Below are positions 42,376 through 51,200 of a stretch of DNA of 52,253 nt, in pieces. Numbering within the stretch: position 1 is the stretch's first letter; each line of letters starts with the position of its first letter. The notes beneath the pieces are model-generated. The model was not told the DNA's origin, searched no databases, and saw nothing but the letters and a program-made list of their open reading frames with translations. Location: positions 1 through 52,253 of the forward strand of contig DCEG01000027.1 of the NCBI GenBank assembly GCA_002316835.1. Reading direction: 5' to 3'. The translations under genes and the position numbers were made by a program. Origin of the DNA: Bacteroidales bacterium UBA1035. Lineage in GTDB: Bacteria; Bacteroidota; Bacteroidia; Bacteroidales; Dysgonomonadaceae.

Positions 42376-42876
42376 ATGTCAAAAATCACATTTAAAGGCA
42401 ATCCGGTAAATACCGGAGGGAACTTACCCGGTGTAAGTTCAGAAGCTCCTGATTTCTCGTTAGTTAAAACAGACCTTTCGGAATTAAAATTATCCGATCT
42501 AAAAGGTAAAAACGTAGTTTTAAACATTTTCCCAAGCCTCGATACCGGTGTTTGTGCTGCATCAGTTCGTAGATTCAACAAAGAGGCCGGATCTTTAAAC
42601 AATACAACCGTTCTCTGCATTTCTGCAGACTTACCGTTTGCATCAAGTCGCTTTTGCGGCGCCGAAGGATTGGAGAACGTGGTTACACTTTCCACCTTTC
42701 GCGATAGCTCTTTCGCCGACAAGTACGGAGTACTCATGACCGATGGTCCGCTCAAAGGATTATTGGCACGTGCCGTAGTGGTAGTAAATCCGGAAGGGAA
42801 AGTTGTATATAACGAGCTGGTTCCTGAGATTGCACAGGAGCCGGATTATGAATCTGCAATCAACTCGATAGTGTAG
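42376..42876 (+). CDS. tpx: Thiol peroxidase
   Basis: A 166-residue peroxiredoxin of the Tpx class that reduces hydrogen and organic peroxides with electrons from thioredoxin. The peroxidatic Cys lies in DTGVCAASVRRF (C60), and the resolving Cys in SSRFCGAEG (C94), the spacing of atypical 2-Cys Tpx enzymes. The Thr of the usual TxxC triad is present (T57), and the conserved Arg lies in RDSSFADKYG. It probably works with the thioredoxin reductase at 46997, though they are not co-transcribed. Confidence 0.95.
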   Translation: MSKITFKGNPVNTGGNLPGVSSEAPDFSLVKTDLSELKLSDLKGKNVVLNIFPSLDTGVCAASVRRFNKEAGSLNNTTVLCISADLPFASSRFCGAEGLENVVTLSTFRDSSFADKYGVLMTDGPLKGLLARAVVVVNPEGKVVYNELVPEIAQEPDYESAINSIV

Positions 42877-42904
42877 TTTGTTTCATGAAGATTGTGTTAA
42901 CAAG

Positions 42905-42940
42905 AAAAGTCTACGAAGTGATTCGTGGGCTTTTCGCTTT
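42905..42940 (+). terminator. Terminator of tpx
   Basis: A 13-bp stem with two G-U pairs (42905-42917 and 42922-42934), 4-nt loop, T-rich tail. Confidence 0.82.
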
Positions 42941-43012
42941 TTAGTGAGTGTTAAAAACAAATAAACCCTTAAAACTGTTATAAATTTTAGTCTAATCTAA
43001 AAAAACGAAAAG

Positions 43013-43231
43013 ATGAAACAGATAATCGGTATTATTCTCATCGTTGGTGCACTTATTCTTGGTTACCTGGGCATTACAAATTTACAAAAAAGCACAAGTT
43101 CAGTTGAAATACTCGGAGTTGAGATCAGCGCTCAAGATAACAAGGGCAAGGAAATTGCCTACATCGAAATCGGTGCCGCAGTTATAGCTCTTATCGGAGG
43201 AATATATTTACTCGGTCAAAAGAAAAATTAA
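43013..43231 (+). CDS. Small two-helix membrane protein (DUF3185-like)
   Basis: A 72-residue protein with two membrane helices (IIGIILIVGALILGYLGI, about 3-20; IEIGAAVIALIGGIYLL, about 52-68) joined by a polar loop with the pattern SSVEILGVEISAQDNKGKE. It resembles the DUF3185 family of small inner-membrane proteins, whose function is unknown. No good promoter box was found upstream. Confidence 0.7.
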   Translation: MKQIIGIILIVGALILGYLGITNLQKSTSSVEILGVEISAQDNKGKEIAYIEIGAAVIALIGGIYLLGQKKN

Positions 43232-43346
43232 GATCGCGCGAAATAGTGTGATTTTTCTTTCTGTTTCTTTTCTGATAAAACAGAGAAGGATTCATTTTAT
43301 TGATTTTATAAAACCCATAAAGCTTTAAATCTAAGTTTCTTTTTAT

Positions 43347-43354
43347 TACTTTTG
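43347..43354 (+). promoter_or_regulatory. Promoter -7 box for ftsK
   Basis: TACTTTTG, 61 nt upstream of the ftsK start. No -33 TTG at the expected distance. Confidence 0.4.
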
Positions 43355-43380
43355 TGATAAATTTAACGGTTCAATTTCTG

Positions 43381-43407
43381 TTTTTCATCGGGCAAATCGA
43401 TGAGAAA
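43381..43407 (+). promoter_or_regulatory. Hairpin just upstream of the ftsK start codon
   Basis: A 10-bp stem with one G-U pair (43381-43390 and 43398-43407, 7-nt loop) ends 8 nt before the ATG at 43416, so it would cover the usual ribosome-binding region. Confidence 0.4.
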
Positions 43408-43415
43408 TTCTGTAT

Positions 43416-45944
43416 ATGGCAAAAACTACAAAACGAAAAAGAAGAAAAACGACGGCTCCTACCACGAAAAAGCGGAGAACAGGTTTTAGCATTATTAAAT
43501 TTTTGAAAAATGAAAGAGTTCACTTCATTTTTGGTGTTCTTGTTGCTTTTTTGGGAATATTCACGTTGCTGGCTATCATCTCATTCTTTTTCACCGGTGC
43601 TGCAGACCAAAGTAAGGTCATTAATAAAACTTTTTGGGAATTAACTCAAGATGCACAGCTCCAGGTAGACAATTGGACAAGTACCGGTGGGGCATTTTTA
43701 TCCGAAACTCTTGTAAACAGGTGGTTTGGAATATTTTCGATGCTGATACCGCTCTTCATTATTTTTTTGGGACTACGAATGATGAGAGTCTCCGATTTTA
43801 GTTTTATAAAAGCATTGCTTATTACTGCTTTCGGATTAGTATGTGGATCTATCACAAGCGCCTTCATTTTCGGGAGGCTGTTCCCGAAAAGTCATGTTAA
43901 TTGGGGAGGTGCACACGGAAGCCAGATCGAGCGTATTTTAGAAAGCAGCATTGGAGTACCTGGGATGATTCTGCTCGTACTTCTGTTTATACTCATTATA
44001 GTGGTAATCTTCCGGCGGAGTTCCATGCACAAAATTCAGGAAACACTTATAAACAGTAAATCCACTTTCAATATAAATAAAGAGACTGAAACTCCTATAA
44101 AGTTTGAACTGGAAAAAACGAATGAGCCTGAAGAAGAACCTAAGCCTGGAATTTGGAAAAAACTTTTCGCTTTCAGAAAAAAAAGCGAACCCGAAATAGA
44201 GATCGAAACTGAAGTTGCTCCACAGGCCAAAGAACTAAAATCGGTTGGGACGCCTGCTTCCATTACACCTGCGGCGCTACAGTCTGTCAAGAAAGAAAAT
44301 CATGCAACCGATGATTTTGAAGTTTTTGTTCCCAAAGACGAAGTGCAAATCCAAAAAAACAAACCCGAAGAAAAAATATCTTCTGCTCCTGTAACCGATA
44401 CCAACGAAGAATCGGAAATGGATGTAGAAATTCTGGAAGACTACGATCCGAAAAAGGATTTGTCTTCGTTTGCATTCCCCACGATGGAGTTGCTCAAGGT
44501 TTACAATACGAGCAATAAAGAGGTGGACATGCAGGAGCAAAACGAAAATAAAGACAAAATTATTCGTACGCTTCGCAACTACGGGATTGAAATTACATCG
44601 ATAAAAGCTACTGTTGGCCCAACCATTACGTTATACGAAATTGTGCCGCAGGCAGGGGTTAGAATTTCGCGAATCAGAAATCTGGAAGACGATATTGCTC
44701 TAAGCCTTTCGGCTTTGGGGATACGTATTATTGCCCCGATGCCAGGTAAAGGGACAATTGGTATTGAAGTTCCGAATAAAGACCCACAGATTGTGTCCAT
44801 GCAATCGGTTATTGCTTCGGTCAGGTTTCAGGAATGTACGTATGATTTGCCGGTTGCACTCGGAAAAACCATCACAAACGAAGTTTTCATTTTCGACCTT
44901 GCCAAGATGCCGCACTTGTTGGTTGCCGGAGCCACCGGACAAGGAAAGTCGGTGGGTTTGAATGCGATTATAACATCGTTGCTCTACAAAAAACATCCAT
45001 CGGAAATGAAAATGGTGCTTATCGACCCAAAAATGGTGGAATTTAATATCTACTCCACTATCGAAAAGCATTACCTGGCCAAACTTCCCGATGAAGAAAA
45101 GGCCATTATTACCGATGTTACCAAAGTAACGCAGACGCTCAACTCCCTGACCAAAGAAATGGACGACCGATACGAGCTGCTTATGCGTGCTAAAGTGAGA
45201 GCGATAAAAGAATACAACGAAAAGTTTATTAAACGAAGACTAAATCCCAAAAACGGACATAGATATCTGCCCTATATTGTTGTGGTTATCGACGAGTTTG
45301 GTGATTTAATAATGACTGCCGGAAAGGAAATCGAAATGCCCATCGCACGCATCGCACAAAAAGCCCGTGCCGTAGGTATGCACATGGTTATCGCTACACA
45401 ACGTCCAACCACCAACATCATTACCGGAACTATAAAGGCAAACTTCCCTGCCAGAATGGCTTTCCGCGTTACATCGCAAATCGACTCGAGAACCATACTC
45501 GATGCCACAGGCGCTAACCAGCTGATTGGCCGGGGCGACATGCTCTTCTCACAAGGAAGCAGTCTCATTCGTATTCAATGTGCATTTGTAGACACCCCTG
45601 AAATTGAAGAAATCTCTCAGTATATCGGTAAACAACGGGGATATGAATCAGCATTTGCACTACCTGAGGTAGTTTCTGTAGATAGCGACGACAGACCCGG
45701 AGCAGTAGATTTGAACGAACGCGATGCTCTTTTCGATGAAGCCGCCCGCCTTATCGTTATCCACCAGCAAGGGTCAACTTCACTCATTCAACGTAAATTT
45801 TCTATCGGATACAATAGAGCCGGCAGGCTAATGGATCAGTTGGAAACTGCCGGTGTAGTAGGTCCGGCACAAGGAAGCAAACCACGCGATGTTTATATTT
45901 CGGATGAGTATTCACTTGAAAAACTACTGGATTCTCTGAGATGA
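43416..45944 (+). CDS. ftsK: DNA translocase FtsK
   Basis: An 842-residue divisome DNA pump that clears and orients chromosome termini. Order: basic N-terminus, four membrane helices (about 33-60, 100-120, 127-150, 180-200), an acidic/lysine-rich linker (about 210-375), the RecA-like motor with alpha domain, Walker A AGATGQGKSVGLN (about 507-514) and Walker B VVVIDEFGDLI (about 620), IATQRPTTNIITG, and the C-terminal winged-helix gamma domain (about 770-835: IQRKFSIGYNRAGRLMDQLE) that reads KOPS. The linker is much shorter than in enterobacteria, as usual in this phylum. Its stop is followed almost at once by a heptad-repeat array. The LolA-like gene follows. Confidence 0.95.
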   Translation: MAKTTKRKRRKTTAPTTKKRRTGFSIIKFLKNERVHFIFGVLVAFLGIFTLLAIISFFFTGAADQSKVINKTFWELTQDAQLQVDNWTSTGGAFLSETLVNRWFGIFSMLIPLFIIFLGLRMMRVSDFSFIKALLITAFGLVCGSITSAFIFGRLFPKSHVNWGGAHGSQIERILESSIGVPGMILLVLLFILIIVVIFRRSSMHKIQETLINSKSTFNINKETETPIKFELEKTNEPEEEPKPGIWKKLFAFRKKSEPEIEIETEVAPQAKELKSVGTPASITPAALQSVKKENHATDDFEVFVPKDEVQIQKNKPEEKISSAPVTDTNEESEMDVEILEDYDPKKDLSSFAFPTMELLKVYNTSNKEVDMQEQNENKDKIIRTLRNYGIEITSIKATVGPTITLYEIVPQAGVRISRIRNLEDDIALSLSALGIRIIAPMPGKGTIGIEVPNKDPQIVSMQSVIASVRFQECTYDLPVALGKTITNEVFIFDLAKMPHLLVAGATGQGKSVGLNAIITSLLYKKHPSEMKMVLIDPKMVEFNIYSTIEKHYLAKLPDEEKAIITDVTKVTQTLNSLTKEMDDRYELLMRAKVRAIKEYNEKFIKRRLNPKNGHRYLPYIVVVIDEFGDLIMTAGKEIEMPIARIAQKARAVGMHMVIATQRPTTNIITGTIKANFPARMAFRVTSQIDSRTILDATGANQLIGRGDMLFSQGSSLIRIQCAFVDTPEIEEISQYIGKQRGYESAFALPEVVSVDSDDRPGAVDLNERDALFDEAARLIVIHQQGSTSLIQRKFSIGYNRAGRLMDQLETAGVVGPAQGSKPRDVYISDEYSLEKLLDSLR

Positions 45945-45947
45945 AAA

Positions 45948-45989
45948 TGACAGAAGACGGATGACGGATGACAGAAGAAGAATGACGCG
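45948..45989 (+). repeat. Heptad array directly after the ftsK stop codon
   Basis: Six consecutive 7-base units TGACAGA, AGACGGA, TGACGGA, TGACAGA, AGAAGAA, TGACGCG, starting 3 nt after the stop. The consensus is WGAcrgA. Confidence 0.7.
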
Positions 45990-46036
45990 AAAATAAGCGT
46001 AGAACACAAAACGTGTTGCTGTGAGTTTCACCTATC

Positions 46037-46057
46037 AAACATTAAACTTTAAACTAA
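46037..46057 (+). repeat. Short AAACTTT-type heptad repeat
   Basis: Three consecutive units AAACATT, AAACTTT, AAACTAA in the spacer before the LolA-like gene. Similar AT-rich heptads lie near 22805-22830. Low complexity makes this weaker than the other arrays. Confidence 0.35.
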
Positions 46058-46101
46058 TTTCTTCGTCTATCCTTTAACAAACCCATTAAAAGGACAACAT
46101 T

Positions 46102-46746
46102 ATGAAAAAATATATATTCACTTTTGCCGCTTTATTATTTGCAGCATTTTCATTTGCTCAAAGTTCTGTAAGTGCTAAAAATATTTTAGACAAAGCTTAC
46201 AGCGCATACGAAAATTCTAAAGGTATCAAAATGTCATTCAATGTTGCCTCCACCGATGAAAACGGATCAGCCTATCAGGATCAGAAGGGAATAGCATTGG
46301 TAAAAGGGAATAAGTTCAAAATCGAAATGCCGACTATCAACACATGGTTCGACGGAAAAACCCAATGGGTATTGATGAAAGACTTAAACGAAGTAAACAT
46401 CAGCAATCCGTCAAGTGAAGAAATTGCATCAATCAGCCCTCTGGCATTGTTGAGCATGTACAAAACCGGATACACACTTAAAAACCCTGTAACCAAAACC
46501 GTAAACGGAAAAAGCGCATCCGTAATCGATATGACCCCGACAGGCAGTAAAAGTGATTTCAAAAACATATCGGTTGTCATTGATAAAAAGACCAACACAG
46601 TATTGCAGGTGAACCTTACAATGAAAAACGGAATGAAAAATAAAATTGACATCAGCGACTACAATGCCAATTACAATTTCGCAGACGCCGATTTTGTCTT
46701 CGATAAAAGCAAGTATCCCAAAGTTGAGATTATTGATTTAAGATGA
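46102..46746 (+). CDS. LolA-like outer-membrane lipoprotein carrier
   Basis: A 214-residue periplasmic protein with a signal peptide (MKKYIFTFAALLFAAFSFAQ). The rest is a LolA/LolB-like half-barrel: AKNILDKAYSAYENSKGIKM helix, KGNKFKIEMPTINTWFDGKTQWVL strands, the helix-loop SPLALLSMYKTGYTL and late KNISVVIDKKTNTVLQV. Such proteins ferry lipoproteins from the inner to the outer membrane. In Bacteroidota these carriers often follow ftsK, as here. A strong terminator follows. Confidence 0.86.
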   Translation: MKKYIFTFAALLFAAFSFAQSSVSAKNILDKAYSAYENSKGIKMSFNVASTDENGSAYQDQKGIALVKGNKFKIEMPTINTWFDGKTQWVLMKDLNEVNISNPSSEEIASISPLALLSMYKTGYTLKNPVTKTVNGKSASVIDMTPTGSKSDFKNISVVIDKKTNTVLQVNLTMKNGMKNKIDISDYNANYNFADADFVFDKSKYPKVEIIDLR

Positions 46747-46761
46747 AATAAAAATATTGAA

Positions 46762-46795
46762 TCCGCCTGACCGATTACCGGTCAGGCGGAATAAT
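46762..46795 (+). terminator. Terminator of the LolA-like gene
   Basis: A perfect 12-bp GC-rich stem (46762-46773 and 46779-46790), 5-nt loop, then an AT-rich tail with TTTT. Confidence 0.9.
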
Positions 46796-46804
46796 TTTAT
46801 AAAC

Positions 46805-46860
46805 CACCCACATCCCGCATCCAACACCCATCATCCAACATCCGGCATCCGGCATCCATC
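46805..46860. repeat. Heptad array between the LolA-like gene and trxB
   Basis: Eight consecutive 7-base units on the plus strand: ACCCACA, TCCCGCA, TCCAACA, CCCATCA, TCCAACA, TCCGGCA, TCCGGCA, TCCATCA (consensus TCCNNCA). On the minus strand the units read TGNNGGA, close to the TGACRGA units after ftsK. Confidence 0.75.
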
Positions 46861-46923
46861 ATATTTTCCATTTACCTCAAATAGAAATTTACTATATCGG
46901 TTTCACATCTAGAAGAATAATTG

Positions 46924-46931
46924 TACCTTTG
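46924..46931 (+). promoter_or_regulatory. Promoter -7 box for trxB
   Basis: TACCTTTG, 65 nt upstream of the trxB start and 20 nt upstream of a terminator-like hairpin. The -33 position reads TTTC rather than TTTG. Confidence 0.5.
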
Positions 46932-46950
46932 GGATAATTATTCACATTAC

Positions 46951-46982
46951 AACCTTCTCTATAACAAAGAGAAGGTTTTTTA
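46951..46982 (+). terminator. Terminator-like hairpin in the trxB leader
   Basis: A perfect 10-bp stem AACCTTCTCT / AGAGAAGGTT (46951-46960, 46968-46977) with a 7-nt loop and six T follows the promoter and precedes the ATG by 14 nt. It looks like an attenuator. Confidence 0.75.
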
Positions 46983-46996
46983 AACATATTATTGTT

Positions 46997-47938
46997 ATGA
47001 GAAATAAAGTAAGATGCCTGATCATTGGATCCGGACCTGCAGGATATACTGCGGCCATTTACGCTTCACGTGCCAATCTCGAACCGGTTTTATTTGAAGG
47101 TTTACAGCCCGGCGGCCAGCTAACCACAACTACTGAAGTTGAAAATTTCCCCGGCTATCCCGAAGGAATTACCGGCCCGGAAATGATGGAAGACCTGAAA
47201 AAACAAGCTGAACGTTACGGAACCGAAATTCATCCCGGAAGAGCAACGGCTGTGGATTTTTCTGTACGCCCGTTAAAAGTAACCATAGACAATGAACAAG
47301 TCATCGAAGCTGATACGGTAATTATTTCCACCGGAGCAACGGCTAAATATTTGGGACTTCCCGATGAAACTAAATACGCCGGACAAGGAGTTTCAGCCTG
47401 TGCAACCTGTGACGGATTTTTCTATCGCAAAAAAACGGTTGCCGTTGTAGGTGGTGGAGACACTGCTTGCGAAGAAGCTACTTATTTATCGGGATTGGCC
47501 AGTAAAGTATACATGATAGTTCGTAAAGATTACTTGCGAGCATCACAGATAATGCAAGAGCGTGTGATGAACAATCCTAAAATTGAAATTCTTTTCGAAC
47601 ACAATGCCGTAGGTTTGTTCGGTGAAAACGGCGTAGAAGGTGTGCATCTCGTAAAACGTATGGGTGAACCGGATGAAGAGAAAATTGATCTCGCCATCGA
47701 TGGGTTTTTCCTGGCTATCGGGCATACCCCAAACACCGAAATTTTCAAAGACTTTCTGGAACTTGATGAAGTTGGGTACATTCAAATACAAAACCCAACC
47801 TCGAAAACCAATATCGAAGGTGTTTTCGCCGCAGGCGACGTCGCTGACTCACACTACCGCCAAGCCATCACTGCCGCCGGAATGGGCTGTCGTGCTGCCA
47901 TGGATGCCGAGAGGTATTTATCGGAAAAAGGATTGTGA
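46997..47938 (+). CDS. trxB: Thioredoxin reductase
   Basis: A 313-residue flavoenzyme that reduces thioredoxin with NADPH. FAD-binding GSGPAGYTAAIYASRA (11-26), redox-active CATC (C135, C138), NADPH-binding VVGGGDTACEEA (about 151-162) and the C-terminal FAD motif GVFAAGDVADSHYRQAITAAGMG are all present. Length is normal. It supplies electrons to thioredoxin-dependent enzymes such as the Tpx at 42376. The leader carries a terminator-like hairpin between promoter and start codon. Confidence 0.96.
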   Translation: MRNKVRCLIIGSGPAGYTAAIYASRANLEPVLFEGLQPGGQLTTTTEVENFPGYPEGITGPEMMEDLKKQAERYGTEIHPGRATAVDFSVRPLKVTIDNEQVIEADTVIISTGATAKYLGLPDETKYAGQGVSACATCDGFFYRKKTVAVVGGGDTACEEATYLSGLASKVYMIVRKDYLRASQIMQERVMNNPKIEILFEHNAVGLFGENGVEGVHLVKRMGEPDEEKIDLAIDGFFLAIGHTPNTEIFKDFLELDEVGYIQIQNPTSKTNIEGVFAAGDVADSHYRQAITAAGMGCRAAMDAERYLSEKGL

Positions 47939-47964
47939 TTCTTTAAAAAAAATCATTTCAAATT

Positions 47965-48003
47965 AAGCGAGAATTGTTGAACAACATTTTCGCTTTTTAT
48001 TTT
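47965..48003 (+). terminator. Terminator of trxB
   Basis: An imperfect long hairpin (outer arms AAGCGA/TCGCTT, inner TGTT/AACA region with one bulge) followed by a T-rich tail. A second A/T hairpin (AAAAAGC/GCTTTTT) lies at 48051-48076. Confidence 0.7.
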
Positions 48004-48111
48004 TTCTTCAAATATACGGCTGATATAATAATATATTTTAAAAAATCATAAAAAAGCGATTAGCCAAGAGCTTTTTATGTTAAAACCTTATGAATTATTA
48101 GCAGAATGATA

Positions 48112-48119
48112 TATCTTTG
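48112..48119 (+). promoter_or_regulatory. Promoter -7 box for the SusC/SusD pair
   Basis: TATCTTTG, 92 nt upstream of the susC-like start, giving a leader of about 85 nt. No clear -33 TTG. Confidence 0.5.
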
Positions 48120-48211
48120 TGCCAAAACGCTACGGCACAGTTCAGCATTGACACATAGCCGAAGTGAGATATTTTTAATTAACTTGAAATCACTAAATTA
48201 AAAACAAGAGA

Positions 48212-51200
48212 ATGAAAAGAAAAAATCTTTCTGTGAAGGGTATCTTTACGTTGTTATTCAGCGTATTTGCCTTATCTATTTCTGCTCAAAATTTAAATGT
48301 ACGTGGTACAGTCACTGATTCAAACAACGAGCCAATAATTGGTGCAACAGTTGTTGTTCAGGGTGATGTTACTCGTGGGACTGTAACCGATTTTGACGGA
48401 AATTATGAACTGAACAATGTACCATCTAATGGTAACTTGGTAATCAGTTATGTTGGATTAACCACTCAAACTATTGCCGTAAATGGTAGAACGACCATCA
48501 ATGTCGTTTTAGCAGAAGATACGGAATTATTGGATGAATTGGTTGTAACAGCCCTAGGGATGAAACGTTCCCAGAAGGCCTTGGGCTATGCTATGAAAGA
48601 ACTAAAAGGCGATGAATTGATCTCAAACATAATTAACCCGGTTGCTGCACTACAAGGGAAAGTCGCAGGGGTTGAAATTGCCCAGTCTGACGGTGGTATG
48701 TTTGGCTCTACGAAAATATTGATTCGTGGAGCATCCACTTTAGGTAAGAACAACCAGCCTATCTATGTTGTTGACGGCGTTATTCTTGACAACGCAATAT
48801 CCAATTCAGGTGATGCAGACTGGAACCAAGCAGCCAACGACTACGGAAACGAATTGAAAAACCTCAACCCCGAAGATTTTGCGACCGTATCAGTATTGAA
48901 AGGTGCTGCCGCAACTGCGTTGTATGGTTCAAGAGGATTGAACGGAGCGGTAGTTATTACCACAAAAAGTGGGCAGGGACGTCAAGGTTTAGGAATACAA
49001 GTATCACAAACTTTCGGTACTGATTATGTTTACAAACAACCTAGAATGCAAAATGTTTACGGTGACGGAGCAATGGCAGGGTATGTAGATTACGGAACCC
49101 AAAAACCGGATGGGACTTATTATCAGTTTGACAACCAACGCCAATTTATGCTCAATGCCGATGGAAAACACACCCTGATGGGTGATTGGTCTGGGCTAGG
49201 TTATGGCCCTAAATATGACGGATCTGAAATTGAATTTTACGATAAATCATATCGTCCTTATTTACCTGTTGAAAACAACTTTAAAGACGCTTATAATTTA
49301 GGTTTTAATTCCAATACTAATGTGGCTATCAGCGGAGGGAACGATAAAACTACATTTTACTCATCTTTAGGTTTCTTACATAATCAGGGAACATTACCTA
49401 ATAACGATTTTAAAAGATTAACGCTTCTAACGAAAGCTTCGCATAATATCACTGACAGAGTTAGCTTAGAGGCAACACTTTCGTTTGCTAATTCTACGCC
49501 ACGAAATGCCCAACCCAATATTGGAGAATATTTTATTGATGGCACCTGGTCCCGTTCTTACGATTCAAAATTCTTGAAAGATAAGTACAAAGGGGAACAC
49601 GGAGGATTGGCAAGCACATCATACGGAGATATTTATGGCTCAGTCCCGGGAAGAGGACTTTGGTGGAGTATATACGAAAATGATTACAGACGAAAAGAAA
49701 CTTCAGTACGTCCTGGCCTTATTCTTAAAATAAAACTGACCGATTGGCTCGATTTCACGAATGAAGGTAATTTTAACTACTATTATATCCGCGACGAAAG
49801 TAAGGAATTAGGGAGTGGATATGCAAACGAAGGAGGTTATTATTCAACATCACAATATACGAAAGAACAAACTAATTTTTATAGCACTCTTAATGCACTT
49901 AAAAATTTTGGAGATTGGACAATCGGAGGATTTTTACGTGGAGAATATTACAACAATACGGAACAGTATAGCCGACTTTGGACAAATGGAGGCTTAGTAG
50001 TTCCCGGACAGTTTTTCATCGGTAACTCAAAAGATAACGTAGGGTACGACGGATACATCAGTGGCCAAAAAAGAATGTATTCAATTGCTTCACAATTTAG
50101 TGCAAGTTGGGCCGATCAGGTATTTGTGGATATTACAGGACGTAACGACTGGTCTTCTTCACTGGTGTATTCAGATGGACACGGTACATTCTCCTATTTC
50201 TATCCTTCTATATCGGGTTCCTGGTTGGTACATAACACATTAAACCTACCAGATTGGATTTCATTTATGAAAATTCGTGGTTCATGGGCGCAAGTAGGTA
50301 ACGATACCAGTCCGTATATTATTAACACAGCCTATTCAATGGCAACCTCCACGACTAACAACGGTAAAACATATTCGTTGGAACTGCCTTCAACAGTATA
50401 TGATGCGAACCTGAAACCGGAGCGTAAAAATGCATGGGAAGTCGGGTTAGACTGGCGTTTCTTTAACAACAGGATCAATTTGGATATGGCTTATTACAAA
50501 GAAAACACTTACAATCAGATTATGTCGATAGCCGTACCTTATGTGTCAGGTATCAGTAATCAATATGTAAATGCAGGTAATATCCAAAACAAAGGTGTTG
50601 AAATCGCACTTAACACAGTTCCCTACACAAGTAAAGATTTAGAATGGACACTTGATTTTACTTATACGAAAAACGATAATAAAATCATTTCGTTGCACGA
50701 AAACGTAGCAGATTATATCAGATTAGATGGAGATGTTGCCTATGGTAATTACCGTATTGGTTCAGTTGCAAAAGTAGGTGAATCTTATGGTATCTTAATG
50801 TCGGACTCTAAAAAAGCTATAGATGAGAAAACAGGATTACCTATTTTAAACTGGTCTGACAGCAGACGTTTTGCATATTACAAACGAAGCGGGAAAGCAG
50901 AAATTATAGGCTCCATGGTGCCCGATTTTATGGGATCTGTATCAACCGGTCTTCGTTACAAAAACTGGAATCTACGTGCTTCAATGGATATGCGTTTTGG
51001 AGGTTACGTAGCATCTTACGGCTCCCGTTACGGAACAGCATACGGTTATACTGAAGCTTCACTGAAGTATTCGGCTCCTGAATACGGTGGAGTTACATGG
51101 ACTTCTCAGTTTGACAACATTACTTATAACGACGGACTTATCCCGGAAGGTGTTCTAGCTGGTGGAACCAACATAACACAACCCGACGGATCAAAATACA

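Noticed and set aside
46805..46860. CRISPR array
   Set aside because: Units are 7 nt without spacers, and no cas genes are present.
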